Assembly (NCBI GenBank): GCA_021778895.1
Contig: JAJYBR010000005.1
Span: 62,001 to 126,000, forward strand
DNA: 64,000 nucleotides
Direction of reading: 5' to 3'
DNA from: Actinomycetes bacterium
Lineage (GTDB): Bacteria > Actinomycetota > Acidimicrobiia > Acidimicrobiales > RAAP-2
Position numbers and translations under genes: made by a program. Below, in pieces: positions 8,024-18,099 of the stretch. Positions within the stretch are counted from its first letter, which is position 1, and each line of letters starts with the position of its first letter. The notes beneath the pieces were generated by a model, which saw nothing but the letters and a program-made list of their open reading frames with translations, had not been told where the DNA came from and made no database searches.

Positions 8024-9262
8024 TCAGGTCACCGCCCGGCGCGTCGCGTGGCGCGCGTCGAGGTGCTCGCCCGCCTCGAGCACCGCCGCGAGGTGCGTCA
8101 CGGCGTCGAAGACGTCGACGTAACGCACGTAGAGCGGCGCGAACCCGAAGCGCGCGATGTCGGGAGCCCGGAAGTCGCCCACGACGCCACGCGCGATCAG
8201 CGCCTGGACGATCCCGTAGGCCGCCGGGTGGCGCCAGGCGACCTGGCTGCCCCGGCGCGCGTGGTCGCGCGGCGTGACCAGCGCCAACGCGCCGGGCAGG
8301 CGCTCTTCGACCAGCGCGATGAACAGGTCGGTCAGGGCCAGGCTCTTCGCGCGCAGGGCGGCCGGGTCGATCCCGTCGAAGGCGTCCAGGGCGCCGTCGA
8401 GAGCGGCGAGCGCCAGGATCGACGGCGTCGAGGTGACGAAGCCCCGGATGCCGGGCGCGGGCGTGAACGTGGCCTCGAAGTCGAATGGCCGGGCGTGGCC
8501 CAGCCAGCCGGGCAGCGGGTTGGCGACCTCGCCCACCAGCCGGGGGGCGATCCACAGGAACGCCGGCGACCCGGGCCCCCCGTTCAGGTACTTGTAGGTG
8601 CACCCGGCCGCGAAGTCGGCGCCGGCACCAGTGAGGTCGACGGGCACCGCGCCGGTCGAGTGGGCCAGGTCCCACAGCATCAGGGCCCCGGCCCGGTGGA
8701 CCTGGGCGGTGAGGCCGGCCAGGTCCAGCATCTCGCCGGTACGAAAGTCGACGTGGGTCAGCATGACCAGGGCGACCGAGTCGTCGAGCGCGCCGGCCAG
8801 GTCCCCGCGCTCGAGCGCCCGCACCTGGAGGGGCCGCCCCGCGCGCCGGGCCATCGCCTCGAGGATGTAGAGGTCGGTGTGGAAGTTGGCGGCGTCGGTC
8901 AGCACCGTCGAGCGCTCGGGCCGCAGCGCCAGGGCGGCCCCGATCGCCTTGGCCAGCAGGATGGTCAGGCTGTCGGTCGCGACGACCTCGCCGGGACCCG
9001 CCCCGATCAGGGGGGCGATGCGGTCACCGATTGAAAGCGGGAGGTCCATCCAGCCGGCGGTGTTCCAGCTGGCGATGAGGCCCTGGCCCCACTCGTCGGT
9101 CACCGTGCCGGTGACGCGCGCCGCGCTGGCACGCACCAGAGGGCCCAGCGAGTTGCCGTCGAGGTAGATCAGCCCGTCGGGCAGGACGAAGGCGTCACGC
9201 CGGCCGGCCAGCGGATCGGCCGCGTCGGCGGCCAGCGCATCAGCGCGCGAGTAAGCGGTCAT
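8024..9262 (-). CDS. kynU: Kynureninase
   Basis: PLP enzyme that cleaves kynurenine to anthranilate and alanine in tryptophan catabolism. The 412 residues show FVLPDGLIYLDGNSLGPL at the N-terminus, LWDLAHSTGAVPVDL, and the PLP-lysine in CTYKYLNGGPGSPAFLW, all diagnostic. No tryptophan dioxygenase or formamidase gene is adjacent, so the rest of the pathway lies elsewhere. ATG 9262 follows TATCGT (9273-9268) by 5 bases with no ribosome site, another probable leaderless start. Confidence 0.93.
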   Translation of the reverse strand: MTAYSRADALAADAADPLAGRRDAFVLPDGLIYLDGNSLGPLVRASAARVTGTVTDEWGQGLIASWNTAGWMDLPLSIGDRIAPLIGAGPGEVVATDSLTILLAKAIGAALALRPERSTVLTDAANFHTDLYILEAMARRAGRPLQVRALERGDLAGALDDSVALVMLTHVDFRTGEMLDLAGLTAQVHRAGALMLWDLAHSTGAVPVDLTGAGADFAAGCTYKYLNGGPGSPAFLWIAPRLVGEVANPLPGWLGHARPFDFEATFTPAPGIRGFVTSTPSILALAALDGALDAFDGIDPAALRAKSLALTDLFIALVEERLPGALALVTPRDHARRGSQVAWRHPAAYGIVQALIARGVVGDFRAPDIARFGFAPLYVRYVDVFDAVTHLAAVLEAGEHLDARHATRRAVT

Positions 9263-9288
9263 GGCGCACGATAACGCGTTGGCCCGAG

Positions 9289-10968
9289 CTAGTTGCGGTG
9301 CAGCGGCTTGTAGCGCAGGCGGTGGGGCTGGTCGGCCGCGGTGCCCAGCCGGCGGTGCCGGTCGGCCTCGTAGTCCGAGAAGTTGCCCTCGAACCAGCGC
9401 ACCTCGGCGTCGTCCTCGAAGGCCAGCACGTGCGTCGCGACGCGGTCCAGGAACCACCGGTCGTGGCTGATCACGACGGCGCACCCGGGGAACGCCTCGA
9501 GGCCCTCCTCGAGGGCCCGCAGGGTGTCCACGTCGAGGTCGTTGGTTGGCTCGTCGAGCAGCAGCACGTTGCCTCCGGCCCGCAGCACCTTGGCCAGCTG
9601 GACGCGGTTGCGCTCGCCACCCGAGAGCTGGCCGACGCGCTTTTGCTGGTCGCTCCCGGTGAACCCGAAGCTCGCCACGTAGGCCCGGGCGGCCAACTCG
9701 CGGCCCCCCACGACGATCCGGTCCTGGCCGTCGCTGATCGTGTCGAAGACGGTGGCGTCACCGACCAGGTCCTCGCGCGACTGGTCGACGTAGGCGAAGT
9801 GCACCGTCGGCCCCACGCGGATCGTGCCCGCGTCCAGGGGCTCCTCCCCCAAGATGAGCCGGAAGAGCGTCGACTTGCCCGCGCCGTTGGCCCCGATCAC
9901 GCCGACGATCCCGCCCGGTGGCAGGAGGAAGGACAGGTCCTCGACGAGCAGGCGGTCGCCGAACCCCTTGGTCACCCCCACCGCCTCGACCACCAGGTCG
10001 CCGAGGCGCGGGCCCGGAGGGATGGCGATCTCCAGGCGCTCGGGGAGGCGCTCGGCCGCCTCGGCCTCGGCGGCCAGGGCGGCGTAGGAGGTGAGGCGGG
10101 CCTGGCCCTTGGCCTGGCGGGCCCGCGGTGACATGCGGATCCAGGCCAGCTCGCGCGCCAGGGCCGCCTGGCGCGCCTCGGAGCGCCGCTCCTCGGCGGC
10201 CAGGCGCGCGGCCTTCTGCTCGAGCCACGCCGAGTAGTTGCCTTCGAAGGGGTACCCGGCCCCCCGGTCGAGCTCGAGGATCCACCCGGCCACGTGGTCG
10301 AGGAAGTAGCGGTCGTGGGTGACGGCCACCACGGTCCCGGGATACTCCTGGAGCGCCCGCTCGAGCCACGCCACCGACTCGGCGTCCAGGTGGTTGGTGG
10401 GCTCGTCGAGCAAGAGCAGGTCCGGTCGGGCCAGCAGCAGGCGGCACAGGGCCACGCGGCGGCGCTCCCCGCCCGACAGCGTGGTCACGTCGGCGTCGGG
10501 GGGCGGCAGGCGCAGCGCGTCCATGGCGATCGCCAGGGTGCGCTCCAGGTCCCAGGCCCCCAGGGCGTCGATGCGGTGCGAGAGGTCGGCCTGCTCACCC
10601 AGCAGCGCCTCGATGTCGGCGTCGGGCGCGCCAAAGGCGGCGCACACCTCCTCGTAGCGCGCCAGCAGGTCGCGCTGCTCGGCCACCCCGTCGGCGACGT
10701 TGCCCACGACGTCCTTGGCCGGGTCGAGGACCGGCTCTTGGGGCAGGTAGCCCACCGAGAAGCCGGGGGTCAGCCGGGCCTCGCCCCGGTAGCCGTCGTC
10801 GAGCCCGGCCATGATGCGCAGCAGCGTCGACTTGCCCGAGCCGTTGGACCCGATGACCCCGATCTTGGCTCCCGGATAGAAGGAGAGGCTGATGCCGCGC
10901 AGGACCTCGCGGTCCGGCGGAAAGAGACGTCGCAGGTCGCGCAGGGTGTAGATGAACTGGGCCGGCAT
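9289..10968 (-). CDS. ettA: ABC-F ATPase, energy-dependent translational throttle protein
   Basis: Soluble ABC-F protein that binds the ribosomal E site and gates elongation by ADP/ATP ratio. The 559 residues match EttA (about 555). It starts FIYTLRDLRRLFPPDREVL, as in EttA. Two ATPase domains follow: GSNGSGKST and LSGGERRRVALCRLLL in the first, GANGAGKST and LSGGERNRVQLAKVL in the second, joined by a charged linker with WIRMSPRARQAKGQARL. There is no membrane segment. ATG 10968 is preceded by GGAGGG; an ATG much further upstream is rejected because it only extends into non-homologous sequence. Confidence 0.95.
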   Translation of the reverse strand: MPAQFIYTLRDLRRLFPPDREVLRGISLSFYPGAKIGVIGSNGSGKSTLLRIMAGLDDGYRGEARLTPGFSVGYLPQEPVLDPAKDVVGNVADGVAEQRDLLARYEEVCAAFGAPDADIEALLGEQADLSHRIDALGAWDLERTLAIAMDALRLPPPDADVTTLSGGERRRVALCRLLLARPDLLLLDEPTNHLDAESVAWLERALQEYPGTVVAVTHDRYFLDHVAGWILELDRGAGYPFEGNYSAWLEQKAARLAAEERRSEARQAALARELAWIRMSPRARQAKGQARLTSYAALAAEAEAAERLPERLEIAIPPGPRLGDLVVEAVGVTKGFGDRLLVEDLSFLLPPGGIVGVIGANGAGKSTLFRLILGEEPLDAGTIRVGPTVHFAYVDQSREDLVGDATVFDTISDGQDRIVVGGRELAARAYVASFGFTGSDQQKRVGQLSGGERNRVQLAKVLRAGGNVLLLDEPTNDLDVDTLRALEEGLEAFPGCAVVISHDRWFLDRVATHVLAFEDDAEVRWFEGNFSDYEADRHRRLGTAADQPHRLRYKPLHRN

Positions 10969-11018
10969 CCCTCCAGTCTGGCCCAGCGATTGCCCGGGCA
11001 CCGCGCCGAGCAGCGGGC

Positions 11019-11024
11019 TAGTCT
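11019..11024 (+). promoter_or_regulatory. Putative -10 box of the nucleoside-binding protein gene
   Basis: TAGTCT lies about 69 bases before the ATG at 11093, which has a strong ribosome site GGAGGAA (11081-11087). Unlike most neighbours, this gene appears to have a leader, as expected for a highly expressed binding protein. Confidence 0.35.
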
Positions 11025-11092
11025 CCTCGGTGCACGACGCGCGCTCAGGCCAACGGGGACTGGGGCGGAGGCGTCTGGCGGGAGGAACATTC

Positions 11093-12199
11093 ATGAGCAG
11101 GGGAGACAGTCGGCGCGTGCGCCTGGGCACATGGCTCGGGACCGCGTCACTGCTGGCGGGCTCGCTGACGCTGGGCGTCGGCTCGGTGAGCGCGCAGGCG
11201 GCGGCCAAGCCGTTCAAGGCGTGCGTGGTGACCGACACGGGCGGCATCAACGACAAGTCCTTCAACGCGTCGGCCTGGAAGGGCATGCAGGACGCCCACG
11301 CCAAGAACAAGAACATCGCGGTGTCGTACCTGTCGTCGACCTCGTCGGCGGACTACGTGCCCAACATCAACACGTTCATCCACCGCGGCTGCGGGATCAT
11401 CGTCACGGTCGGCTTCCTCATGGACCAGGCGACCCAGCAGGCGGCCAACGCGCACCCGAAGCAGAAGTTCGCGATCGTCGATGACGCGCCCACGGGGCTG
11501 AAGTACCACAACGTCCTGGCGCTGCAGTACGAGACGAACCAGGCCGCGTTCCTGGGTGGCTACCTGGCCGCGGCCAGCACGCACAGGGGAGTGGTGGGGA
11601 CCTACGGCGGCATGTCGTTCCCCTCGGTCACCATGTACATGAACGGCTTCGTCGCTGGCGTGCGCTACTACGACAAGGTCAAGGGCGCCGCGGTCAAGGT
11701 CCTGGGCTGGACCCCGGCCAAGGGCAACTGCACCCTGGCCAAGTGTGACGGCACCGGCACGTTCGTGGGTAACTTCACGGACCAGACGGCTGGCAAGACC
11801 ATCACCGCCAACGACTTCGCCGCGGGTGCCGACATCGTCTTCCCGGTCGCCGGCTCGGTCGGCCTGGGGTCGGTCGCGGCAGCCCAGCAGGCCGGCAAAG
11901 GCCACTCGATCATGTGGGTGGACTCCAACGGCTGCGTCTCGGACGCGGCGGACTGCTCGTGGTTCATCGGCACCGTCGCCAAGGGCGTCGAGCCCTCGGT
12001 GCGTGACGCGGTCCTGGCCGCGGCCTCGGGCAAGTTCCGCGGCGGCACCTACCTGGGCACGCTGAGGAACCAGGGGACGGCCCTCGAGTACGGCGGGATC
12101 AAGGTCCCCGCAGCCGTGAAGAAGGCGATCGCCACCATCGCCAAGGGCATCGAGGCCGGCCGGATCTCGGTCAACCCGAACAGCTACCCCGTCAAGTAG
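11093..12199 (+). CDS. BMP-family ABC substrate-binding protein (nucleoside-binding type)
   Basis: Exported binding protein of the BMP/PnrA family, whose characterised members bind purine or other nucleosides. 368 residues: an N-region with Arg-Arg (DSRRVRLG), a hydrophobic core, cleavage near VSAQA, then [21 protein letters not shown], the BMP signature, and [20 protein letters not shown]. There is no lipobox Cys at the cleavage site, so it is not an obvious lipoprotein; the RR motif may mean Tat export. It is the first gene of the importer, separated from the ATPase gene by a perfect hairpin. The neighbouring nucleoside genes support the ligand class; pseudouridine is an attractive candidate. 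Confidence 0.9.
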   Translation: MSRGDSRRVRLGTWLGTASLLAGSLTLGVGSVSAQAAAKPFKACVVTDTGGINDKSFNASAWKGMQDAHAKNKNIAVSYLSSTSSADYVPNINTFIHRGCGIIVTVGFLMDQATQQAANAHPKQKFAIVDDAPTGLKYHNVLALQYETNQAAFLGGYLAAASTHRGVVGTYGGMSFPSVTMYMNGFVAGVRYYDKVKGAAVKVLGWTPAKGNCTLAKCDGTGTFVGNFTDQTAGKTITANDFAAGADIVFPVAGSVGLGSVAAAQQAGKGHSIMWVDSNGCVSDAADCSWFIGTVAKGVEPSVRDAVLAAASGKFRGGTYLGTLRNQGTALEYGGIKVPAAVKKAIATIAKGIEAGRISVNPNSYPVK

Positions 12200-12205
12200 A
12201 CCCAC

Positions 12206-12252
12206 CGAGAGGCCCGGAACGCGGTCGCCCTGACCGCGTTCCGGGCCTCTCG
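12206..12252 (+). terminator. Perfect 21-bp hairpin between binding protein and ATPase genes
   Basis: The arms 12206-12226 and 12232-12252 are perfectly complementary over 21 bases with loop GCCCT. No T-run follows, so it is either an actinobacterial-type terminator or an RNA-stabilising hairpin at the end of the binding-protein mRNA. Confidence 0.75.
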
Positions 12253-12253
12253 C

Positions 12254-12259
12254 TACGAT
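12254..12259 (+). promoter_or_regulatory. -10 box (TACGAT) of the importer ATPase operon
   Basis: TACGAT starts two bases after the hairpin and 8 bases separate it from the ATG at 12268. There is no ribosome site. The ATPase-permease operon therefore seems to have its own leaderless promoter. Confidence 0.5.
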
Positions 12260-12267
12260 ACGAACCC

Positions 12268-13779
12268 ATGCGCCTCGAGCTGCGGGGGATCACGAAGCGA
12301 TTCGGGACGCTCACCGCGAACGACCACATCGACCTCACCGTCGAGCCCGGGCAGATCCACTGCCTGCTGGGCGAGAACGGCGCGGGCAAGTCGACGCTGA
12401 TGAACGTCGTGTTCGGCCTGCTGCACCCCGACGAGGGCGAGATCCTCATCGACGACGTCCCCCAGCGCTTCGCCAACTCGGGCGACGCGGTGCGCCGCGG
12501 TATCGGCATGGTCCACCAGCACTTCATGCTGGTCCCCGTCTTCTCGGTGGCCGAGAACGTCGTGCTCGGCTTCGAGCCCACGCGCCGCCTCGGCCGCCTC
12601 GACCACGCGCGGGCCCGCGAGGAGATCCGGCACACGTCCCAGCAGTTCAACCTCGAGGTCGACCCCGACGCCATCGTCGAGAACCTGCCGGTCGGCCTCC
12701 AGCAGCGCGTCGAGATCTTGAAGGCCCTGAACCACGACGCCGAGCTGCTGATCCTCGACGAGCCGACGGCCGTCCTGACCCCCCAGGAGATCGACGCGCT
12801 GATGGCGATCATGCGATCCCTGGCCGCGTCGGGCAAGTCCATCCTCTTCATCAGCCACAAGCTGAAGGAGGTCCGGGCGGTCTCCGACGTCGTGACGGTG
12901 ATCCGGCAGGGCCGCGTCATCGACCAGGTCCCCCCCACGACCGACGAGTCGACGCTGGCCTCACTCATGGTGGGCCGCGACGTCTCGCTGACCGTGGCCA
13001 AGGACGTGGCGGCGCCCGGTGCCCCGGTGCTCGAGCTCGACGACGTCGTCGTGCGCGACGACCGCGGCCTGGCCGCCGTCGACCACGTGAGCCTGCAGGT
13101 GCACGCCGGCGAGATCCTGGCCCTGGCCGGCGTCCAGGGCAACGGGCAGACCGAGCTCGTCGAGGCCATCGCCGGCATGCGTCCCGTCGAGTCCGGGCGC
13201 ATCACCCTGGGCGGCCGGGACATCACCGGCGCCACGCCCCGGGCGGCCCTCGACAGCGGTCTCGGGCACATCCCCGAGGACCGCCATCGCTACGGCGTCG
13301 TGATGTCGCTGTCGGTCGCCGACAACCTCGTGCTCAACGCCCCGCGGCGCGCCCCCTTCGCGGCGCACGGCTCGCGCAACCTGGCCGCGGTGCGTGACAA
13401 CGCCGAGGATCTAGTGGGTCGCTTCGACATCCGCACCACCTCGGTCCAAGCACCCCTCTCGTCGCTGTCGGGAGGCAACCAGCAGAAGGTGATCGTGGCC
13501 CGCGAGCTCTCGCGTCCCCTCGAGGTCCTCGTGGCCTCCCAGCCCACGCGCGGGCTCGACGTGGGATCCATCGAGTACGTCCACCGCCAGATCGTCGAGC
13601 AGCGCAACGAGGGCCTGGCCGTCCTCATCGTGTCCTCGGAGCTCGACGAGGTGATGGCCCTCGGCGACCGGATCGCCGTCATGCACGCCGGGCAGATCAC
13701 CGGCGTCGTCGACCCCTCGACCAGCCGCGAGCGCATCGGGCTCCTGATGGCCGGGGCGACGGGGGCCGACCATGAGTGA
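12268..13779 (+). CDS. Nucleoside ABC importer, double ATP-binding protein
   Basis: RbsA-like protein with two fused ATPase domains (503 residues) energising BMP-dependent uptake at the inner face of the membrane. Domain 1 has an intact Walker A (GENGAGKST, about residue 35), [20 protein letters not shown] and Walker [12 protein letters not shown]. Domain 2 has a degenerate Walker A (GVQGNGQTE) and [13 protein letters not shown] in place of Walker B, the normal asymmetry of this family, so only one site is expected to hydrolyse ATP well. The last 8 bases overlap the first permease gene. Sugar ATPases are the alternative, but BMP pairing and neighbours favour nucleosides. Confidence 0.92.
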   Translation: MRLELRGITKRFGTLTANDHIDLTVEPGQIHCLLGENGAGKSTLMNVVFGLLHPDEGEILIDDVPQRFANSGDAVRRGIGMVHQHFMLVPVFSVAENVVLGFEPTRRLGRLDHARAREEIRHTSQQFNLEVDPDAIVENLPVGLQQRVEILKALNHDAELLILDEPTAVLTPQEIDALMAIMRSLAASGKSILFISHKLKEVRAVSDVVTVIRQGRVIDQVPPTTDESTLASLMVGRDVSLTVAKDVAAPGAPVLELDDVVVRDDRGLAAVDHVSLQVHAGEILALAGVQGNGQTELVEAIAGMRPVESGRITLGGRDITGATPRAALDSGLGHIPEDRHRYGVVMSLSVADNLVLNAPRRAPFAAHGSRNLAAVRDNAEDLVGRFDIRTTSVQAPLSSLSGGNQQKVIVARELSRPLEVLVASQPTRGLDVGSIEYVHRQIVEQRNEGLAVLIVSSELDEVMALGDRIAVMHAGQITGVVDPSTSRERIGLLMAGATGADHE

Positions 13780-15046
13780 GTCGCCCGTGACTGAAGCGCC
13801 GGTGCGGGCGTCGCGGCGCCGCTGGTGGCACCGCTTCACCACCCGCAGCCCGCTGCTGGTGACCATCGACGCGCTGATCCTCGGCTTCGTCGTGGGGGCC
13901 GTGGTGATCATCACGACGACCGCCTCGGTGCTGGATGCCTGGCGCGCGGTGTTCTCGGGCTGGTCGGCCTTCCCCCACGCGTGCAAGATCACGGGCGACG
14001 TGGTGGGCTCCGCCTACCGCGCCATGTTCACCGGCGCCGTCGTGAACCCCCAGATCTTCTGGCACGCGGTGACGACCGGTCACGGGTGGACCGTGGCGCT
14101 GACGCCCCTGTCCGAGACCCTGACCTACGCCGCCCCGCTGATCATCGCCAGCATCGGCGTGGGCATCGCCTTCCAGACCGGCATCTTCAACATCGGCGCT
14201 AACGGCCAGGCGATCCTGGGTGGCGTGGCCGGTGCCTACATGGGCTCCCTCGTCCACCTGCCCACGTTCATCCACCTGCCCTTGACCCTCGCCGCTGGCA
14301 TCGTGGGCGGTGTCGTCGTCGGGCTGGTGCCGGGCCTGCTCAAGGCCTACACCGGCGCCCACGAGGTCATCGTGACCCTGATGCTCAACTACGTGGTGGC
14401 GGCCGTGCTCATCTTCACCCTGCTGTCGACGGTCCTCCAGCAGCCCGGCCAGCAGAACGACATCTCGCGCAACCTGGAGCCCTCGGCCCAGCTGGCGCCC
14501 CTGTTCGGGGCCGCGTCGGGCCTGCGCGTGAACTGGGGCCTGGCCGTCGCCGCGCTCGTCGTGGTCTTCGCCTGGTGGTTCCTGGAGCGCTCGTCGCTCG
14601 GCTTCGACTTCCGCGTGACGGGCGCCAACCCGCAGGCCGCGCGCGCCTCGGGCATCAACGCGCGCGCGGTGATCGTCCTGGTATTCGTCATCTCGGGGGG
14701 CCTGGCGGGCCTGGCCGGGATCGTCCAGCTGGCCGGCACCACCCACTACCTCGACGGCGGGTTCCTGATCGGCAACGCCGGCATTGGCTTCACGGCGATC
14801 ACCGTCTCCCTGTTGGGCCGCAACCGGCCGGTCGGGATCGTGTGGGCCTCCTTGCTGTTCGCGGGCCTCGGCGTGGGCGGGCGGGCGATGCAGGCGGCCA
14901 CCGGGATCCCCCTCGACCTGGCGACGGTCATCCAGTCGGCCGTCGTGCTCTTCGTGGCCACGCCCGTGCTCGTCCAGGAGATCTTCCGTCTCCGCCAGAC
15001 CACGGCCGGCGAGGTGCGCCTGGCCACCAGCGGGTGGGGATCATGA
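13772..15046 (+). CDS. Nucleoside ABC importer permease 1
   Basis: A 424-residue polytopic permease of the BPD_transp_2 family. A cytoplasmic N-tail (about 30 residues) leads into [20 protein letters not shown]. The central signature is [17 protein letters not shown], and [16 protein letters not shown] follows; the end holds [19 protein letters not shown]. These motifs pair with BMP importers rather than amino-acid ones. It overlaps the ATPase gene by 8 bases at the start and the second permease by ATGA at the end, so translation is coupled through all three. Confidence 0.9.
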   Translation: MSESPVTEAPVRASRRRWWHRFTTRSPLLVTIDALILGFVVGAVVIITTTASVLDAWRAVFSGWSAFPHACKITGDVVGSAYRAMFTGAVVNPQIFWHAVTTGHGWTVALTPLSETLTYAAPLIIASIGVGIAFQTGIFNIGANGQAILGGVAGAYMGSLVHLPTFIHLPLTLAAGIVGGVVVGLVPGLLKAYTGAHEVIVTLMLNYVVAAVLIFTLLSTVLQQPGQQNDISRNLEPSAQLAPLFGAASGLRVNWGLAVAALVVVFAWWFLERSSLGFDFRVTGANPQAARASGINARAVIVLVFVISGGLAGLAGIVQLAGTTHYLDGGFLIGNAGIGFTAITVSLLGRNRPVGIVWASLLFAGLGVGGRAMQAATGIPLDLATVIQSAVVLFVATPVLVQEIFRLRQTTAGEVRLATSGWGS

Positions 15047-16308
15047 ACACCGTCTCGCGCCTGCGCACCCGGGGGATCGGCGCCTTCATGGTGCTGCTCG
15101 GCCTGGTGACGGCCCTCGGCTTCGGGCTGGTCAGTGGGAGCAGCGCCCGGTCCTCGCTGACCTTCAATCCCGTCGACCTGAGCGCGTCGGCCCCGGTGCA
15201 CGTGGGCACCCTGACGCTGCCCACCGTGATCGCCAACGTGGTGCTCGGCCTGCTCATGGTCGCCCTCGGCGTCGAGCTGCTGGTGCGCGTGCCGCGCCGC
15301 GGCGTGATGGCCCGCTTCGGCGCGGTGGCGCTGCTGTTCTTCCTCGCCCTCTTGCTGTGGGCCGTGCGCACGACCGGCCCAGCCCCCATCAACTTCGTCA
15401 ACGTCACCGCGGTCCTGGTGGGGGCGTCGGCCCTGACGATGGTCCTCATCTTCGGCTCGCTCTCGGGCGTGCTGTGCGAGCGGGCGGGTGTGGTGAACAT
15501 CGCCATCGAGGGTCAGTTCATCGGAGGCGCCTTCATCGGGTCGATGGTCGCCTCGACCACGCACGACTTCTTCTTCGCCGCCGTGGCCGGCGGGGCCGTG
15601 GGTGGGCTGCTCGGCCTGGTGCTGGCGTTCCTGTCCCTGCGCTACCTCTCGGACCAGATCATCGTGGGCGTCGTCTTGGTCACGATGCTGTCGGGACTGT
15701 CGTCCTACCTCAACTTGCAGGTGCTCACGCCCTTCCCGCAGTACAACACGGGCAACCTGGCGCCCAACCTGCCGATCCCGCTGCTGACCAAGATCCCGGT
15801 GCTCGGCCCGGTGCTCTTCGACCAGACCGGCTTCTTCTACCTGATGATCCTCCTCGTTGCCGGCGTGAGCTACGCGCTCTTCCAGACCCGCTGGGGCCTG
15901 CGGGTGCGCGCGGTCGGCGAGCACCCCCAGGCGGCGGCCACCGTCGGCATCAAGGTGGTCGGCGTGCGCTACGCCAACGTGATCCTGGGCGGCGTGGTGG
16001 CGGGTCTGGGCGGCGTCGCCTTCATGGCCTCCCAGGGCCAGTTCCAGCCCGGCTACACCTCGGGACTCGGGTACATCGCCCTGGCCGCCCTGATCTTCGG
16101 CCGCTGGCGCCCCTCGGGCGCGGTCGTCGCCTCGATCATCTTCGGCCTGTCGCTCTACCTCTCCTACAACCTGCAGACCTTCCAGGTGCCGGTGTCGACC
16201 GAGGTCCTGGGCATGGTCCCCTACCTGATCACCATCGCCGTGGTCTCCGGGCTGATCGGGCGGGTGCGGCCGCCCGCGGCCGACGGCGTGCCCTACCGGC
16301 GCGACTGA
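15043..16308 (+). CDS. Nucleoside ABC importer permease 2
   Basis: A 421-residue partner permease (BPD_transp_2). It has VLCERAGVVNIAIEGQFIGG, the second-permease version of the FNIGANGQ motif, plus YLSDQIIVGVVLVTMLSGL and GLGYIALAALIFGRWRP. A long N-terminal extension (residues 1-130) carries extra hydrophobic segments before that core. The start is ATG 15043, overlapping the previous stop. The last 16 bases overlap the opposing pseudouridine-kinase gene, so the importer and psuGK operons converge. Confidence 0.9.
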   Translation: MNTVSRLRTRGIGAFMVLLGLVTALGFGLVSGSSARSSLTFNPVDLSASAPVHVGTLTLPTVIANVVLGLLMVALGVELLVRVPRRGVMARFGAVALLFFLALLLWAVRTTGPAPINFVNVTAVLVGASALTMVLIFGSLSGVLCERAGVVNIAIEGQFIGGAFIGSMVASTTHDFFFAAVAGGAVGGLLGLVLAFLSLRYLSDQIIVGVVLVTMLSGLSSYLNLQVLTPFPQYNTGNLAPNLPIPLLTKIPVLGPVLFDQTGFFYLMILLVAGVSYALFQTRWGLRVRAVGEHPQAAATVGIKVVGVRYANVILGGVVAGLGGVAFMASQGQFQPGYTSGLGYIALAALIFGRWRPSGAVVASIIFGLSLYLSYNLQTFQVPVSTEVLGMVPYLITIAVVSGLIGRVRPPAADGVPYRRD

Positions 16309-17177
16309 GTCCCCGGGCCCACGACCGCCACCACGCGCGCGGCCTCCTCGGCCGCCGCCTCCAGGCACGCGACGAGCGACTGGCCCCGCAGGCGGGCGTC
16401 CAGGTAGCCGGCCGTGGCCGCGTCCCCGGCCCCGGTCGTGTCCACGACGCGCGTCGCGCGGGCTGCGGCGCGGGCCTCCTCGGCCCCGCGGCGGGCGACG
16501 ACCCCCTGGGCCCCCCGGGTGACGACGACCTCGGGGTAGCGCGCCGCCAGGGCCGCCAGGGCCGCCTCGAGCGGCCCGTCCCCGATGAGCTCGGCCTCCT
16601 CCTCGTTGGCGAAGAGCAGGCCGGCCCCGGCGCTGGCCGCGAGGAAGGCGTCGGCACCGGCCGCGCGCCAGGGGGCCAGCGTGCACACGTCGACCGAGGT
16701 CGACACGCCCACAGCGGCCTGCGCGCGCAGCGCGGCCGCCCCGACCGCGCGCGTCGCCGGATCGACCAGGGTGTAGCCCGAGACGTGCAGGTGGTCGACC
16801 TCCTCGCCCAGCACGGCCGCGACGTGCTCGGCGAGAAGACCGCTCGCCGCCCCGCGGCGCGTGCGCATCGCCCGCTGCCCGTCGGCGTCCACCAGGGCCA
16901 CCACCACGCCGGTCGGTGCGGCGACCTCGGCCAGGCGCGCACGCACGCCGGCGGCCGCCAGCTCGTCGCGCACCAGATGGCCCGCCGCGTCGTCCCCGAT
17001 CGCGCCGATGAAGGTCACCTCGTGGCCCCGCGCGGCCAGATGGGTCGCGATGTTGGCCGAGGACCCGCCGCGCCCCAGGCGGATGTCGGCGGGGGTGTCA
17101 CTCGTCGGTGCCACCGGGCCCAGGGCCACCACCGCCACATCGAGCACCACGTCGCCGATCAGGGCGACGCGGCTCAC
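16293..17177 (-). CDS. psuK: PfkB-family carbohydrate kinase, probably pseudouridine kinase
   Basis: A 294-residue ribokinase-fold kinase: GRGGSSANIATHLAARGHEV near the N-terminus and the catalytic DTTGAGDAATAGYL with the Asp base near the C-terminus. The family alone does not fix the substrate. The start overlaps the stop of psuG (GTGA), and PsuK-PsuG form the two-step pseudouridine degradation route (phosphorylation to pseudouridine 5'-phosphate, then cleavage to uracil and ribose 5-phosphate). That makes pseudouridine the best call; a general nucleoside or ribose kinase is the alternative. Confidence 0.85.
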   Translation of the reverse strand: MSRVALIGDVVLDVAVVALGPVAPTSDTPADIRLGRGGSSANIATHLAARGHEVTFIGAIGDDAAGHLVRDELAAAGVRARLAEVAAPTGVVVALVDADGQRAMRTRRGAASGLLAEHVAAVLGEEVDHLHVSGYTLVDPATRAVGAAALRAQAAVGVSTSVDVCTLAPWRAAGADAFLAASAGAGLLFANEEEAELIGDGPLEAALAALAARYPEVVVTRGAQGVVARRGAEEARAAARATRVVDTTGAGDAATAGYLDARLRGQSLVACLEAAAEEAARVVAVVGPGTQSRR

Positions 17178-18091
17178 GACAGCGCGGCCAGCGCGACGGC
17201 GACGTGGCCCGCCAAGCGGGCGTTGGCCACCACGAGGTCGCGGTTGGTCGTCACCGACGCCCCGCCGGTGCGCTCGGCGAAGCTGGCCAGCAGCGCCGGC
17301 GTCACCGCCTTGCCGGTCACGCCGGCGATCCGGGCCTCCTCGAGGGCCGCGGCGACCGCGGCGTCGTGGAGCTCGGCGTCGAGCTCGCTCTCGGCGGGCA
17401 CCGGGTGGGCCAGCAGCCAGCCGCTCGGGCTGAAGGAGCGGTGGGCGGCGAAGGCGCGGGCGGCCGCGGCGGGCGAGTCCATCGTCCACTCGAGGGCGAA
17501 GCCGGCATCGCGCCGGTAGAAGCCGGGGAAGCGGTCGGTCTGGTAGCCGACGACCGGCACGCCGAGGGAGTCCAGGCGCTCGAGGGTCGCCCCGATGTCG
17601 AGGATCGACTTCACACCCGAGGCCACCACCAGCACCGGGGTGCGCGCGAGCGTCATCAGGTCGGCGGACTCGTCGAACGTGGTCGCCGCGTCCCGGTGGA
17701 CGCCGCCCAGCCCGCCCGTCGCCATCACCGCGATGCCCACCTGGTGGGCGACCGCGATCGTCCCGGCCACGGTCGTCGCGCCGTCGATGCCCGCGGCCGC
17801 GGCCAGGCCCAGGTCGCGCGCCGAGAGCTTGGCCACCTCGCGGCGCGGGTCGGCCAGCTCGGCCAGCTCCTCGGCGCTCAGCCCGGCCACCACGCGGCCG
17901 CCGTGCACGCCGATCGTCGCGGGCACCGCCCCGCTCTCGCGCACCGCCTCCTCGCACGCGGCCGCGACCTCGAGGTTGAGCGGCGCGGGCAGACCGTGGG
18001 CCACGATCGTGGTCTCCAAGGCCACCACGGCCCGGTGAGCGGACAGCGCGTCGGCGACCGCCGGGCCGAGAACAACGGGGACCGAGCTCAC
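17174..18091 (-). CDS. psuG: Pseudouridine-5'-phosphate glycosidase
   Basis: Cleaves the C-C glycosidic bond of pseudouridine 5'-phosphate, giving uracil and ribose 5-phosphate. The 305 residues are the normal length. Conserved blocks: VVALETTIVAHGLPAPLNLE (essential Glu), GVHGGRVVAGL, MATGGLGGVHRDA, VVASGVKSILDIGATLE (Schiff-base Lys) and NRDLVVANARLAGHVAVAL. GTG 18091 lies 8 bases after a TACACT box shared with the divergent cdd promoter. It heads a two-gene operon with psuK. Confidence 0.96.
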   Translation of the reverse strand: MSSVPVVLGPAVADALSAHRAVVALETTIVAHGLPAPLNLEVAAACEEAVRESGAVPATIGVHGGRVVAGLSAEELAELADPRREVAKLSARDLGLAAAAGIDGATTVAGTIAVAHQVGIAVMATGGLGGVHRDAATTFDESADLMTLARTPVLVVASGVKSILDIGATLERLDSLGVPVVGYQTDRFPGFYRRDAGFALEWTMDSPAAAARAFAAHRSFSPSGWLLAHPVPAESELDAELHDAAVAAALEEARIAGVTGKAVTPALLASFAERTGGASVTTNRDLVVANARLAGHVAVALAALS

Positions 18092-18099
18092 GGAGGCGA

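Noticed and set aside
12206..12252. Hairpin read as a classic intrinsic terminator
   Set aside because: No T-run follows the stem, so termination is only one option; it is kept as a terminator-or-stability element.
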